A DNA stretch of 64,000 nt from JADGHX01 sp035760965 (lineage in GTDB: Bacteria > Pseudomonadota > Gammaproteobacteria > Steroidobacterales > Steroidobacteraceae), in NCBI GenBank assembly GCA_035760965.1, contig DASTRY010000007.1:62001-126000 (forward strand), given 5' to 3'. Below the pieces are notes generated by a model. It saw nothing but the letters and a program-made list of their open reading frames with translations. It had not been told where the DNA came from and did not search any database. The translations under genes and the position numbers were made by a program. Positions 50,884 through 59,637 of this stretch are shown in pieces (positions within the stretch are counted from its first letter, which is position 1; each line of letters opens with the position of its first letter).

Positions 50884-51232
50884 CGAATGTCCGTCGCCTT
50901 TCGGCTGAGAGAGAGCGTGCGCGAGCCGCACGCGAAGTTGTGCCCGCATTCTATAAGAGCGGTGCTGCCGTCGCATGCGTGGCAGCGAGAACACCGCGAC
51001 GTCCAGTAGTCAAGAACGAGCCCTACTGTATGTATCCCGCGACGGTCCGGGTCTGCATCTGCTCGCGCGCACCTGACGTATCGCAGGCGTATGTCCGCAT
51101 CCCGCTGCACCGATCGGCTAGCACACGTTTTGTCGCTGCGTGCGATGTCTGTCGCGTGCGACAGTTTCTGCAGGGAGCTGGAACGTGGCCATACAATCTT
51201 TTCCAACTCCAATCCGCTCGAGGAGAGATCTC
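50884..51232. other. 349-base divergent intergenic region between uvrA and bufA
   Basis: No gene is seen here; it must hold promoters for both uvrA (leftwards) and bufA (rightwards). The clearest pattern is an inverted repeat CAGTAG (51004-51009), 13 bases, CTACTG (51023-51028). It looks like a dimer operator, with centres 19 bases apart. A TACAAT hexamer at 51192-51197 could be a bufA -10 element, with no convincing -35. I see no full gammaproteobacterial LexA box (CTG, ten bases, CAG). Confidence 0.5.
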
Positions 51233-51487
51233 ATGACCGTTCGTAAAACTTCTGCCCTGGCGCTCGCCGCCGCCGCTGCCGTGCTGTTCGCGTCCGCCAC
51301 CGTTACTGCGGGCGCGGCGGAAGAAGGCAAGGTCAAGTGCGAAGGCGTGAACGCCTGCAAGGGCCAGTCCGCCTGCAAGACCGCCAAGAACTCGTGCAAG
51401 GGTCAGAACGCGTGCAAGGGCGCGGGCTTCCTGGAGCTGACCCAAGCCGAGTGCGACGCCGCCAAGGCGAAGGCGCACGAGAAGTAA
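51233..51487 (+). CDS. bufA1: Bufferin-type Cys-rich RiPP precursor (DUF2282, BufA-like)
   Basis: An 84-residue secreted peptide. A signal peptide (about residues 1-29: ALALAAAAAVLFASATVTAG) is followed by a six-Cys core of repeated CKGQ-type units: VKCEGVNACKGQSACKTAK, then NSCKGQNACKGAG, and a last Cys in TQAECDAA. By established knowledge of the bufferin system, DUF2282 precursors are modified on Cys by the multinuclear iron enzyme BufB with partner BufC and protect against excess copper. The downstream genes here are bufB and bufC, so the assignment is strong. The ATG at 51233 has GAGGAGA upstream. It is divergent from uvrA. Confidence 0.92.
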   Translation: MTVRKTSALALAAAAAVLFASATVTAGAAEEGKVKCEGVNACKGQSACKTAKNSCKGQNACKGAGFLELTQAECDAAKAKAHEK

Positions 51488-51566
51488 CCGCCGCGCGCAG
51501 CCGGGGCGGGCGAGCGCAAACCATCGCCTCGCCCCGGATGCCCGAACGTGACACCGCTGAACGCCG

Positions 51567-52433
51567 ATGCTTACGCAACCGTCTTTGGGCTTTGGTCTGG
51601 GCCTCCGCGTCGAGCACTACGCCGAGATTCTCGGCGGCGATCCCGCTGTCGACTGGTTCGAAGCGCTCACGGAGAACTACCTCGTACCGGGCGGCAAGCC
51701 GCTCTACAACCTCATGCACGTGCGCGAGCGCTTTCCGGTGGCGCTGCACGGCGTGTCGTTGTCCATCGGCGGCACCGCCCCGCTCGATCTCGAGTATCTC
51801 GCGCAGGTGAAAGCGCTCGCTGCGCACGTGAAGCCGGCGTGGATCTCGGACCATCTGTGCTGGACCGGTGTGTCCGGCAAGAACCTGCACGATCTGCTGC
51901 CGCTGCCGTACACGGAAGAGGCGCTGACGCACGTCGTGTCGCGCGTGCGCACCGTGCAGGACATTCTCGGGCAGCGCATCCTGCTCGAGAACGTGTCGAG
52001 CTACGTCACCTTCCGCGATTCGCGCATGACGGAGTGGGAATTCCTGAGCGCGGTCGCCGAGCAGAGCGATTGCCTGCTGCTGCTCGACGTCAACAACATC
52101 TACGTGAGCAGCGTCAACCACGAGTTCGATGCACACGAATATCTGAACGCCGTGCCGGCGTATCGCGTGCAGCAGCTGCACCTGGCCGGGCATGAGAATC
52201 ACGGCGCCTACCTCATCGACACGCACGACCAGCCGGTGGCCGAGCCGGTGTGGGACCTGTTCGCCGCCGCGCTCAGGCGCTTCGGGCCGGTGACCACCAT
52301 GATCGAGCGCGACGCGAACATCCCGCCGCTCGCGGTGATGGAGGCGGAGCTCGACCACGCCCGCGCGATTGCGCGCGAAACGCTCGGGCCGCGCACGCTC
52401 ACGTCCGAACCGGCCGCCGAGGCCGCCGCGTGA
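51567..52433 (+). CDS. bufB: Multinuclear iron oxidative enzyme (DUF692, BufB/MbnB type)
   Basis: A 288-residue DUF692 enzyme that in this pathway oxidatively modifies Cys residues of the BufA precursor. Family landmarks include FGLGLRVEHYAEILG at the N-terminus, VALHGVSLSIGG, KPAWISDHLCWTG, RILLENVSSYVTFRDSRM and LLLLDVNNIYVSSVNH, HLAGHENHGAYLIDTHDQP and FGPVTTMIERDANIPPL, supplying the His, Asp and Glu ligands of the iron centre. The length is typical. It is 79 bases downstream of bufA and overlaps bufC by four bases. Confidence 0.95.
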   Translation: MLTQPSLGFGLGLRVEHYAEILGGDPAVDWFEALTENYLVPGGKPLYNLMHVRERFPVALHGVSLSIGGTAPLDLEYLAQVKALAAHVKPAWISDHLCWTGVSGKNLHDLLPLPYTEEALTHVVSRVRTVQDILGQRILLENVSSYVTFRDSRMTEWEFLSAVAEQSDCLLLLDVNNIYVSSVNHEFDAHEYLNAVPAYRVQQLHLAGHENHGAYLIDTHDQPVAEPVWDLFAAALRRFGPVTTMIERDANIPPLAVMEAELDHARAIARETLGPRTLTSEPAAEAAA

Positions 52434-53215
52434 ACGCCATGACGAACCTCGCTCGCATTCAATGGGATTTCCAGGAGTTCCTGCTGCGCGGCTCCGGCGC
52501 GATCAACGCGCACGTCGTGGGCACCGAGAGTGTGCGGGCGCAAGTGCGCCTTGCGATCTACCGCAACGCGTACGCGTCACGGCTCGTCGAAGCGCTCGAG
52601 CAGGGCTATCCCGCCATCGCGAAGCTGCTCGGCGAGCGCGATTTCCACGATCTCGCGACGGAGTACGTGGCCGCGCACGACTCGCGGTTCTTCTCCATCC
52701 GCTACTACGGTCACGCGCTCGCGCACTTCCTCGCGAACAATCCGCGCTATCGCCCGGTGCCGTTCCTCGCCGACCTCGCGCGCTGGGAATGGATGATGAA
52801 CGAGGTGTTCGACGCCGCGGACGCCCCGGCCCTCGACGTGAAAGCGCTCGCCTACAAGTCGCCCGGCGACTGGGCCTCGATGCGGTTCACGTTCCATCCC
52901 TCGGTGCGCACGATTGCGCTGCACTGGAACGCGCCGCAGGTGTGGAAAGCGCTCGTCAACGACGCCGAGCGGCCGCGCGCCAGCGTGTCGCGCGAAGCGA
53001 CGACGTGGCTGCTATGGCGCAACGACCTGAAGGAGTTCTTCCGCCCGCTCACGCGGGCCGAGGAGCACGCGCTCATCGCCGCACGCGCGGGCGAGCACTT
53101 CGGTGAGATCTGCACCACGCTCTGCGAGCACATGCGCGAAGACGAAGCCCCCGCCAAAGCCGCCGAATTCCTGCGCAACTGGATCGACTCCGGCCTGATC
53201 ACCGCGCTGTCCTGA
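52430..53215 (+). CDS. bufC: DUF2063 (BufC-type) partner protein
   Basis: A 261-residue helical DUF2063 protein, the usual partner of DUF692 enzymes, thought to recognise the precursor and hold it to the enzyme. Landmarks are RIQWDFQEFLLRG, LAIYRNAYASRLVEALEQGY, SRFFSIRYYGHALAHFLAN and LADLARWEWMMNEVFDAADA. The GTG at 52430 overlaps the bufB stop (GTGA); an ATG three codons later is an alternative start. No fourth buf gene (such as BufD-type DoxX) follows; 53216-53564 is non-coding. Confidence 0.93.
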   Translation: MNAMTNLARIQWDFQEFLLRGSGAINAHVVGTESVRAQVRLAIYRNAYASRLVEALEQGYPAIAKLLGERDFHDLATEYVAAHDSRFFSIRYYGHALAHFLANNPRYRPVPFLADLARWEWMMNEVFDAADAPALDVKALAYKSPGDWASMRFTFHPSVRTIALHWNAPQVWKALVNDAERPRASVSREATTWLLWRNDLKEFFRPLTRAEEHALIAARAGEHFGEICTTLCEHMREDEAPAKAAEFLRNWIDSGLITALS

Positions 53216-53564
53216 CGCCCCCGCCTTTCGCACTCGTCGCGCTAACGACAGAGCGACCCAGACACGAGCGAACTCAGCTCCGATAGCCCCGACCCCGGCG
53301 ACATCGCGAACGTTGCGTGAGTCGCACACCGAGCACTCCGGACGCGCGACGCATTCAGCGCTGGTCGCGTTCGCGCCTCTGCCGGCACAGCCCCAATTCC
53401 GCCGGCCCGCGCCAGCGCAGCGCCTCAGCCCGCACGGCGCCAATTCCGCCGCCCGCACCAGCGGGCCCCCGTGCTGTGCAACCCCCGACACCCGTCCGCC
53501 ACAGACAGCGCCCGCCCCCCATACCCCGTACAATCGCCCGTTCCTCCCATCCGGGAACACACGA
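53216..53564. other. 349-base gap between bufC and the transsulfuration operon
   Basis: No gene is visible in this C-rich stretch. It contains one imperfect direct repeat: a 25-base copy at 53393-53417 and a 24-base copy at 53440-53463, both opening CCAATTCCGCCG, 47 bases apart. A TACAAT at 53529-53534 is a possible -10 for the cystathionine beta-synthase gene, about 30 bases before its ATG, but no good -35 accompanies it. Confidence 0.45.
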
Positions 53565-54947
53565 ATGCCACCCCCCGTCTACTCCAGCGCCCTAGAGCTG
53601 ATCGGCAACACGCCGCTGCTCGAAGCGCGCCGCCTCGACGCGGCCCCCTGCCGGCTCTTCCTCAAGCTCGAGAACCAGAACCCCGGCGGCTCCATCAAGG
53701 ACCGCGTCGGCCTCTATCTCGTCGAAGCCGCCGAACGCGACGGCCGCCTGAAGCCCGGCGGCACGCTCATCGAAGCGACCGCGGGCAACACGGGCCTCGG
53801 CCTCGCGCTGGTGGCAGGCCAGAAGGGTTACCGCCTGCTGCTGGTCATCCCCGACAAGATGAGCCAGGAGAAGATCTTCCACCTGAAGGCGATGGGCGCC
53901 GAAGTCGTCATGACCCGCTCCGACGTCCACAAGGGCCATCCGGAGTACTACCAGGACCTCGCCGCGCGGCTCGCGAAGGAGACGCCCAACTCGCTGTACG
54001 TCAACCAGTTCGGCAACGACGCGAATCCGAAGGCGCACGAGGAAACGACGGCGCCGGAAATCTGGGAGCAAATGGAGCACAACCTGGACGCGATCGTCGT
54101 CGGCGTCGGCACCGGCGGCACCGCGACCGGCCTGTCGCGCTACTTCGCACGCGTCGCGCCCCATGTCGAGATCGTTCTGGCGGACCCGGTGGGCTCCGTG
54201 CTGGCGGAGTACGTGCGCACCGGCAAGCCGGGCCACGGTGAGCGCTCCTGGCTCGTCGAAGGGATCGGCGGGGACTCCGTGCCGCCCGTCGCGGACCTGT
54301 CCCGTATCAAAACTGCATACACGATTCCGGACAAGGAATCGTTCGAAACCTGCCGGATGCTGCTGCGGAAGGAGGGGATCATCGCCGGTACGTCCACCGG
54401 CACGCTGCTGGCGGCCGCCTTGCGTTACTGCCGTGAGCAGAAGGTCGCAAAACGCGTAGTCACATTCGTCTGCGACAGCGGCAACAAGTATCTTTCGAAG
54501 GTCTACAACGATTACTGGATGATCGATCAGGGGTTCCTCGAGCGTGAGCGCTATGGGGACCTGCGCGATCTCATCGCGCGGCGCCACTGGGAGCACGCTG
54601 CGGTGACGGTGAACGCGAATGAGACCGTGCTCGCAGCATATCGGCGCATGAAGCTGTACGACGTCTCGCAGCTGCCGGTGCTCGACAACGGCGACATCGT
54701 CGGCATCGTGGACGAGGAGGACGTGCTGCTCGAGGTGTTCTCGAATCCGAAGCACTTCGAGGAGCCGGTGACGATGGCGATGGAGCGCCATCTCGTGACG
54801 GTCCAGGCGGATGCGCCGCTGTCGCGACTGATGGAGATCTTCCGCAGCGGAATGGTCGCCATCGTGATGGACGGCGCGCAGTTCCTGGGGCTCGTCACGC
54901 GCATCGATCTGTTGAATTGGTTGCGCCGGCGGCAGGTGGACGGTTGA
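53565..54947 (+). CDS. cbs: Cystathionine beta-synthase with CBS-domain pair
   Basis: A 460-residue PLP enzyme. The N-terminal catalytic domain (about 1-320) has Lys45 in NPGGSIKDRVGLYLVE as the PLP-binding lysine, ATAGNTGLGLAL (substrate loop) and VGVGTGGTATGLSRYF (phosphate loop). Two CBS domains follow (about 335-455: VNANETVLAAYRRMKLYDVS and VTVQADAPLSRLMEIF). The N-terminal haem-binding segment of animal CBS is absent. The reaction condenses homocysteine with serine to form cystathionine, the first step of reverse transsulfuration. CBS-domain O-acetylserine enzymes look similar, so the acceptor is inferred from the downstream gene, 11 bases away. Confidence 0.9.
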   Translation: MPPPVYSSALELIGNTPLLEARRLDAAPCRLFLKLENQNPGGSIKDRVGLYLVEAAERDGRLKPGGTLIEATAGNTGLGLALVAGQKGYRLLLVIPDKMSQEKIFHLKAMGAEVVMTRSDVHKGHPEYYQDLAARLAKETPNSLYVNQFGNDANPKAHEETTAPEIWEQMEHNLDAIVVGVGTGGTATGLSRYFARVAPHVEIVLADPVGSVLAEYVRTGKPGHGERSWLVEGIGGDSVPPVADLSRIKTAYTIPDKESFETCRMLLRKEGIIAGTSTGTLLAAALRYCREQKVAKRVVTFVCDSGNKYLSKVYNDYWMIDQGFLERERYGDLRDLIARRHWEHAAVTVNANETVLAAYRRMKLYDVSQLPVLDNGDIVGIVDEEDVLLEVFSNPKHFEEPVTMAMERHLVTVQADAPLSRLMEIFRSGMVAIVMDGAQFLGLVTRIDLLNWLRRRQVDG

Positions 54948-54958
54948 GCGGAGCAGGC

Positions 54959-56128
54959 ATGGGTGGGGAACACGACAGTTTCGGATTCAATACACGCGTC
55001 ATTCACGGCGGTCAGCAGCCCGACCCGCTGACCGGCGCGATCATGCCGCCGATCTACGCCACCTCGACGTACGTGCAGTCGAGCCCGGGCGTGCACAAGG
55101 GCTACGAGTATTCGCGCACGGCCAACCCGACGCGCGATGCGCTGCAGGCGAGCCTCGCGAACCTGGAAGGCGGCGCGGCCGGGTTCGCCTTCGCATCGGG
55201 TCTCGCCGCATCCGCGACGATCATCGACCTGCTCGATGCGGGATCGCACATCGTCGCCATGCACGATCTGTATGGCGGCAGCTACCGGCTGTTCGAGAAC
55301 GTGCGCAAGCGCTCGGCCGGGCACGACGTGTCGTTCGTCGATCTCACCGATCCGGCGGCGCTCGAAGCGGCCATCCGGCCGAACACACGGCTCATCTGGG
55401 CGGAGACGCCGACCAATCCGCTGCTGAAGATCGTCGACCTGCGCGCGATCGCGGCCATTGCGAAGAAGCATGGAATTCTCACGGTGTGCGACAACACGTT
55501 CGCCACGCCGTACCTGCAGCGGCCGCTCGAGCACGGCATCGACATCGTCGTGCACTCGACGACGAAGTACATGAACGGCCACTCGGATGCGATCGGCGGC
55601 GCCGCCGTCATCCGTCACGGCGCCGACGAGCTGCGCGAGAAGCTCACGTATCTGCAGAACGCGGTCGGGGGCGTGCCAGGGCCGTTCGATTCGTTCCTGA
55701 CGTTGCGCGGGATCAAGACGCTCGCGCTGCGCATGGAGCGGCACTGCGCGAACGCCATGGCCATCGCGCAATTCCTCGAGGCGCATCCGAAGGTGACGCG
55801 CGTGATCTATCCGGGGCTCGCGAGCCATCCGCAACATTCGCTCGCGAAGCGGCAGATGCAGGGCGGCTTCGGCGGGATCATCACGGCGGAGCTGCGCGGC
55901 GGGCTCGCCGAGGCGCGGCGCTTTCTCGAGCGCTGCCACCTGTTCGCGCTCGCGGAGAGTCTCGGCGGCGTCGAGAGTCTCATCGAGCATCCGGGGCTGA
56001 TGACGCACGCGTCGCTGCCGGCGGCGATGCGCGCGCAGCTGGGCATCAGCGACAGCCTCGTGCGGTTGTCGGTGGGTATCGAGTCGGTCGACGATTTGAT
56101 CGCGGAGCTGCGCACAGCGTTGGGCTGA
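54959..56128 (+). CDS. Cystathionine gamma-synthase/gamma-lyase
   Basis: A 389-residue Cys/Met metabolism PLP enzyme. The PLP lysine is Lys203 in VVHSTTKYMNGHSDAIGGA, with the family landmarks NTRVIHGGQQPDPLTGA, YEYSRTANPTRDALQASLA, FASGLAASATIIDLL, AETPTNPLLKIVDL and AESLGGVESLIEHP. It can be cystathionine gamma-lyase (breaking cystathionine to cysteine, 2-oxobutanoate and ammonia) or gamma-synthase. Downstream position in an operon with CBS favours the lyase role, giving a homocysteine-to-cysteine route. The ATG at 54959 has GGAG upstream; the frame starts 11 bases after the CBS stop. Confidence 0.93.
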   Translation: MGGEHDSFGFNTRVIHGGQQPDPLTGAIMPPIYATSTYVQSSPGVHKGYEYSRTANPTRDALQASLANLEGGAAGFAFASGLAASATIIDLLDAGSHIVAMHDLYGGSYRLFENVRKRSAGHDVSFVDLTDPAALEAAIRPNTRLIWAETPTNPLLKIVDLRAIAAIAKKHGILTVCDNTFATPYLQRPLEHGIDIVVHSTTKYMNGHSDAIGGAAVIRHGADELREKLTYLQNAVGGVPGPFDSFLTLRGIKTLALRMERHCANAMAIAQFLEAHPKVTRVIYPGLASHPQHSLAKRQMQGGFGGIITAELRGGLAEARRFLERCHLFALAESLGGVESLIEHPGLMTHASLPAAMRAQLGISDSLVRLSVGIESVDDLIAELRTALG

Positions 56129-56168
56129 GACGAATCGTCGCGTGCAGGGTGGGGTCTAGAAATCGCGT

Positions 56169-57851
56169 ATGTGGGACGCGTGGAAGTCTGCGTGGTGGGC
56201 GGCGTTGGCGGCGTGGGTGTTGCCCGCGTTCGCGGCAGCGGCAGACGCGCAGTTCGATATCAGCGTGATCGATGCGTCGCCCGGCGTCACGGAAGAGGCC
56301 GTCACGAGCGGCGCGCTCGATGCGCAATTCAAGCCGTTCACTCTGCGCGAGGTGCGTGCGCGCGGTCTCCCGTTCTGGCTGAAACTCGTCGCAAAGCAAG
56401 ACATCCCTGCGGATGCGGCGCCTGCGCTGATCGCGCACAAGGGTCGCCACTTCGATGTGCAGCCGTACAGCGCGCGTGATGGGCGCGTGACGCCGCTGCA
56501 CTTGATCGCCGAGCTCCCACAGTTTCGTGCGTCACACGATGCGGTGTTCGTGCTGCCGGACGGACTGAAAGCAGGCGAGCGCGTGTACGTGCACGTCGAG
56601 GGACGCGGCCGCGGTTCGGAGGAGCTCGCGTTCTCGGCCGCGCCGCTGCGCGCGACGCTGGCAGAGGGCACCGAGCACACGCGCATGATCGTGCTGACGT
56701 TCGGGGCGCTGATGGTCATGGCGCTCGCGTCCCTGCTGCTATGGTTCGTTCTCTCCGACCGGCTGTTCATTCTGTATTCCGCGCTGATCTCGCTGCAGGC
56801 GCTGTACATCGCGTATTTCACGGGCCAGGGATTCGACTGGCCGTTCATGTCCGCGGCGCTGCCGCTGAGCTCGTATGCGTGGAACGTGCCGGCCGCACTG
56901 AGCGGCGCGGCGGCGTGCTTGTTCATTCGTGAGATTGCGGAGCTGCGGCTGTACTCGCCGCGCGTGTATCACGTCTTCAAGTGGCTCGCGGTGACCTTCG
57001 TCGTCCTCGCGTTCGCAAACGTGCTGCAGGTCGTGGGTCTCGGCGCGGTCGTTGCGATCGTGGGCAATCTCATCTTCGTCGGCTCCGCGGCGTTCACGCT
57101 GATCGTCGCGTTTCTCGCGTGGCGACGCGGAAACAACGCCTCGGGCTGGTTTCTGCTGGCGTGGGGTCTGCTCGAGGCGGTCACCATCGCCACCGCGATC
57201 CGCCTGATCACGCGCGATGCAGACGCGTCCTGGCTGCTGTTCTACGGGCTGCCGGTGTCGATGATTTCCGCGTCCGTGCTGATCGCGCTCGGTGTGGCGG
57301 ATCGCTTGCGCGGCCAGCGTCTCGCGCTGACCGAAGCCGAGCGGCGCGCGCAGACGGACCCGCTGACCGGCGTGCTGAATCGCCGCGCGCTGGTCGAGCG
57401 CCTGGAGCTGGCCTGCGCGCGTGCGCGGGCGCGCGGTCTGCCGATCGGTTTGCTGTTCATCGATCTCGATCATTTCAAGGAGATCAACGATTCGTATGGG
57501 CACGCGGCCGGCGATGCGTGCCTCGGCGCGATCATCGCGCCCATTCAGGAAGAGCTGCGGCAATCCGATGTCATCGGCCGATACGGCGGCGAGGAGTTCG
57601 TCGTCGTGCTCAGCAGCGCGAGCTCATCGTCGGCGCATACCATCGCGGAGCGCATTCGCGCACGTGTCGCGGGCATTCGCGTCGAAGGATTCGGCGAGCC
57701 GATCCGGCTGACGTGCAGCATTGGCGTCGCGGCGAGCGATACGCTGGGCGTGTGGGGCGAGCACCTGCTCGCGCGCGCCGACGCGGCCGTGTACGACGCG
57801 AAGCGCGCGGGCCGCAATTGCGTGCAGATGGCGATGCCGCGCGCGGCGTGA
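56169..57851 (+). CDS. 7TM-DISM diguanylate cyclase
   Basis: A 560-residue protein with a signal peptide, a periplasmic sensing domain (about residues 25-175, LPFWLKLVAKQD and RGRGSEELAFS), seven membrane helices of the DISM type (about 180-385, FGALMVMALASLLLWFVLSD onwards) and a C-terminal GGDEF domain with the active-site GGEEF at residue 473 (IGRYGGEEFVVVL). A preceding LTGVLNRRALVERLE and FIDLDHFKEINDSYGHAAG are typical. The allosteric RxxD site is not clear. It makes c-di-GMP in response to a periplasmic ligand. It is 40 bases after the cystathionine gene but probably under its own control. Confidence 0.93.
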   Translation: MWDAWKSAWWAALAAWVLPAFAAAADAQFDISVIDASPGVTEEAVTSGALDAQFKPFTLREVRARGLPFWLKLVAKQDIPADAAPALIAHKGRHFDVQPYSARDGRVTPLHLIAELPQFRASHDAVFVLPDGLKAGERVYVHVEGRGRGSEELAFSAAPLRATLAEGTEHTRMIVLTFGALMVMALASLLLWFVLSDRLFILYSALISLQALYIAYFTGQGFDWPFMSAALPLSSYAWNVPAALSGAAACLFIREIAELRLYSPRVYHVFKWLAVTFVVLAFANVLQVVGLGAVVAIVGNLIFVGSAAFTLIVAFLAWRRGNNASGWFLLAWGLLEAVTIATAIRLITRDADASWLLFYGLPVSMISASVLIALGVADRLRGQRLALTEAERRAQTDPLTGVLNRRALVERLELACARARARGLPIGLLFIDLDHFKEINDSYGHAAGDACLGAIIAPIQEELRQSDVIGRYGGEEFVVVLSSASSSSAHTIAERIRARVAGIRVEGFGEPIRLTCSIGVAASDTLGVWGEHLLARADAAVYDAKRAGRNCVQMAMPRAA

Positions 57852-57987
57852 GCGGCCGGTCCGCCGGAGGAGCCCCGACGACCTGCAGCCACGCCTCGCC
57901 GTGTGCGAACACGGGCAGCGGCGCGACGACCTCGCGGCCTCGCCTAGTCGCCCGCGAACACGGGCAGCAGCGCCAGCGCGTGCGCCC

Positions 57988-58734
57988 TCAGAGTTGAATC
58001 TTCGAGAACGAGTACGCGCCCAACGCGAGAAACACGACGGCCACCGCGGCGAGCACGCCGAGATCGAGCGCAAGGCCGAAGTGCGTCATCCCGATCAGCG
58101 TGGTCCGCAACCCATCCACGCCATACGACAGCGGGTTGATCGTCGTGATGGCCTTCAGCGCGCCCGGCAGGCCGTCGAGCGGATACAGCGCGCCCGACAG
58201 GAAGAAGAGCGGCATCATCAAGAAGTTCATGATCAGCGGAAACGCCTGCATGTTCTCGAGCCGCGAGCCGATGGCCGTGCCGAAGGCGCAGAACAGGATG
58301 GCGATCAGCGCCATGGTTACGAGCAGCATCGGCAGGCCGATGAAGCTGCTCGGCCGAAAGCCCGCGACGATACACGCGATCAGCACCAGCAAGCCCTGCA
58401 TCATTGCGACGGTGGCGCCGCCGAGCGTGCGCCCGATCATCACGTGCAAGCGCGGCACCGGCGCAACGAGCGTCTCTTTCAGAAAGCCGAATTGCCGATC
58501 CCACAGCAAGCCGATTCCGGAGAACGCTCCCGAGAACAGCACGGTCATGCCGATGACGCCCGGCGCGAGGAACTGCAGGTAACTGCCGTGCCCCGACTTC
58601 GCGAACACCGGCCCGAGCCCGAAGCCGAGCGCGAGCAGATAGAGCAGCGGCTGTCCGAGCGCGCCGACGATCTGCGCTGGCGAGCGGAAGTAGCGCTTCA
58701 TCTCGCGCAGCCAGAGAATGTAGATCGCTTTCAT
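57988..58734 (-). CDS. ABC-2 type transporter permease
   Basis: A 248-residue membrane protein with six hydrophobic segments, matching the ABC-2 permease family (opening MKAIYILWLREMKRYFRSPA; FLAPGVIGMTVLFSGAFSGI; FFLSGALYPLDGLPGALKAI, followed by INPLSYGVDGLR). Together with the ATPase it forms an exporter of the drug, lipid or polysaccharide type; the substrate is not predictable. Its ATG at 58734 overlaps the ATPase stop (ATGA). The downstream end faces the 7TM-DISM GGDEF gene convergently over 136 bases of non-coding DNA that holds two near copies of CGAACACGGGCAGC. Confidence 0.93.
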   Translation of the reverse strand: MKAIYILWLREMKRYFRSPAQIVGALGQPLLYLLALGFGLGPVFAKSGHGSYLQFLAPGVIGMTVLFSGAFSGIGLLWDRQFGFLKETLVAPVPRLHVMIGRTLGGATVAMMQGLLVLIACIVAGFRPSSFIGLPMLLVTMALIAILFCAFGTAIGSRLENMQAFPLIMNFLMMPLFFLSGALYPLDGLPGALKAITTINPLSYGVDGLRTTLIGMTHFGLALDLGVLAAVAVVFLALGAYSFSKIQL

Positions 58735-59522
58735 CGCCGCCCGCCCCACGCGCGCGCGAACTGGCGCATCTGATCCACGTTGCTCGCTTCCTCGTCGCGA
58801 ATCGCCGAGCCGGTGAGCGCGAGAAATGCGGCCTCGAGCGAATCCGTCTGGGTCTGCGCCAGCAGCTCCGCCGGCGTGCCCTGCGCAATGATCGCGCCGT
58901 GATCGATGATGGCGATCCGCTGTGCGATGCGCTCCGCCTCGTCCATGTAGTGCGTGGTCAGGAACACCGTGGTCCCCTCGGACTGGTTCAGCGCCTTCAC
59001 GTGCATCCAGAGCTGATTGCGACTCTGCGGATCGAGACCGAGCGTCGGCTCGTCGAGAAACAGAATCTTCGGCGTGTGCAGAAACCCGCGCGCGATCTCG
59101 AGTCGCCGCCGCATGCCGCCCGAGAACTTCTTGGTCAGATCGTTGCGGCGGTCCCAGAGCTCGAAGAGCTTCAGCAGCGACTCGATGCGCTCGTGCCGCA
59201 CTTTGCGCGGCACCCCGTACAGCACGCCGTGCAGCTCCATGTTCTCATACGCGGTGAGCTCCGAGTCGAGACTCGGGTCCTGGAACACGATGCCGAACTT
59301 GCGGCGCACTTCGAGCTGGTGTTGCGCCGGGTCCAGGCCGTCGATGCGAATCGTGCCGCTCGTCGGCGTGAGGAGCGTCGTCAGCATCTTGATCGTCGTG
59401 GTCTTGCCCGCGCCGTTCGGTCCGAGGAACGCGAACAGCTCGCCGGGTCGCACGTCGAACGAAATGCTTTTCACGGCCTCGAGCTCGCCGAACTTCTTGG
59501 CGAGGTTCTGCACGGTGATCAT
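58731..59522 (-). CDS. ABC transporter ATP-binding protein
   Basis: A 263-residue ATPase of the ABC-2 (CcmA/NodI-like) group: Walker A GPNGAGKTTT, Q-loop VFQDPSLDSEL, signature KFSGGMRRRLEIARG, Walker B ILFLDEPTLGLDP and the switch His in FLTTHYMDEAER. It powers the permease encoded next. The start is the ATG at 59522 (MITVQNLAKKFGELEAV); the frame is open further upstream without a good ribosome site. It is the first gene of the two-gene operon and is divergent from the YCII-VOC gene. Confidence 0.95.
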   Translation of the reverse strand: MITVQNLAKKFGELEAVKSISFDVRPGELFAFLGPNGAGKTTTIKMLTTLLTPTSGTIRIDGLDPAQHQLEVRRKFGIVFQDPSLDSELTAYENMELHGVLYGVPRKVRHERIESLLKLFELWDRRNDLTKKFSGGMRRRLEIARGFLHTPKILFLDEPTLGLDPQSRNQLWMHVKALNQSEGTTVFLTTHYMDEAERIAQRIAIIDHGAIIAQGTPAELLAQTQTDSLEAAFLALTGSAIRDEEASNVDQMRQFARAWGGRR

Positions 59523-59637
59523 GCGTTGCGGCCCCCCTTGAAAGGCGCGCCAGTCTAGACAACCCCGCCCTTCAGGGACAGACCCGTGCGGCGCATACTT
59601 GCGCGGCCGCTCGGAATGCGGACGCCGGGAGAACGTC

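Noticed and set aside
51020..51045. A LexA box upstream of uvrA
   Set aside because: CTG at 51026 starts a plausible half-site (CTGTATGTAT), but the expected CAG ten bases later is missing.
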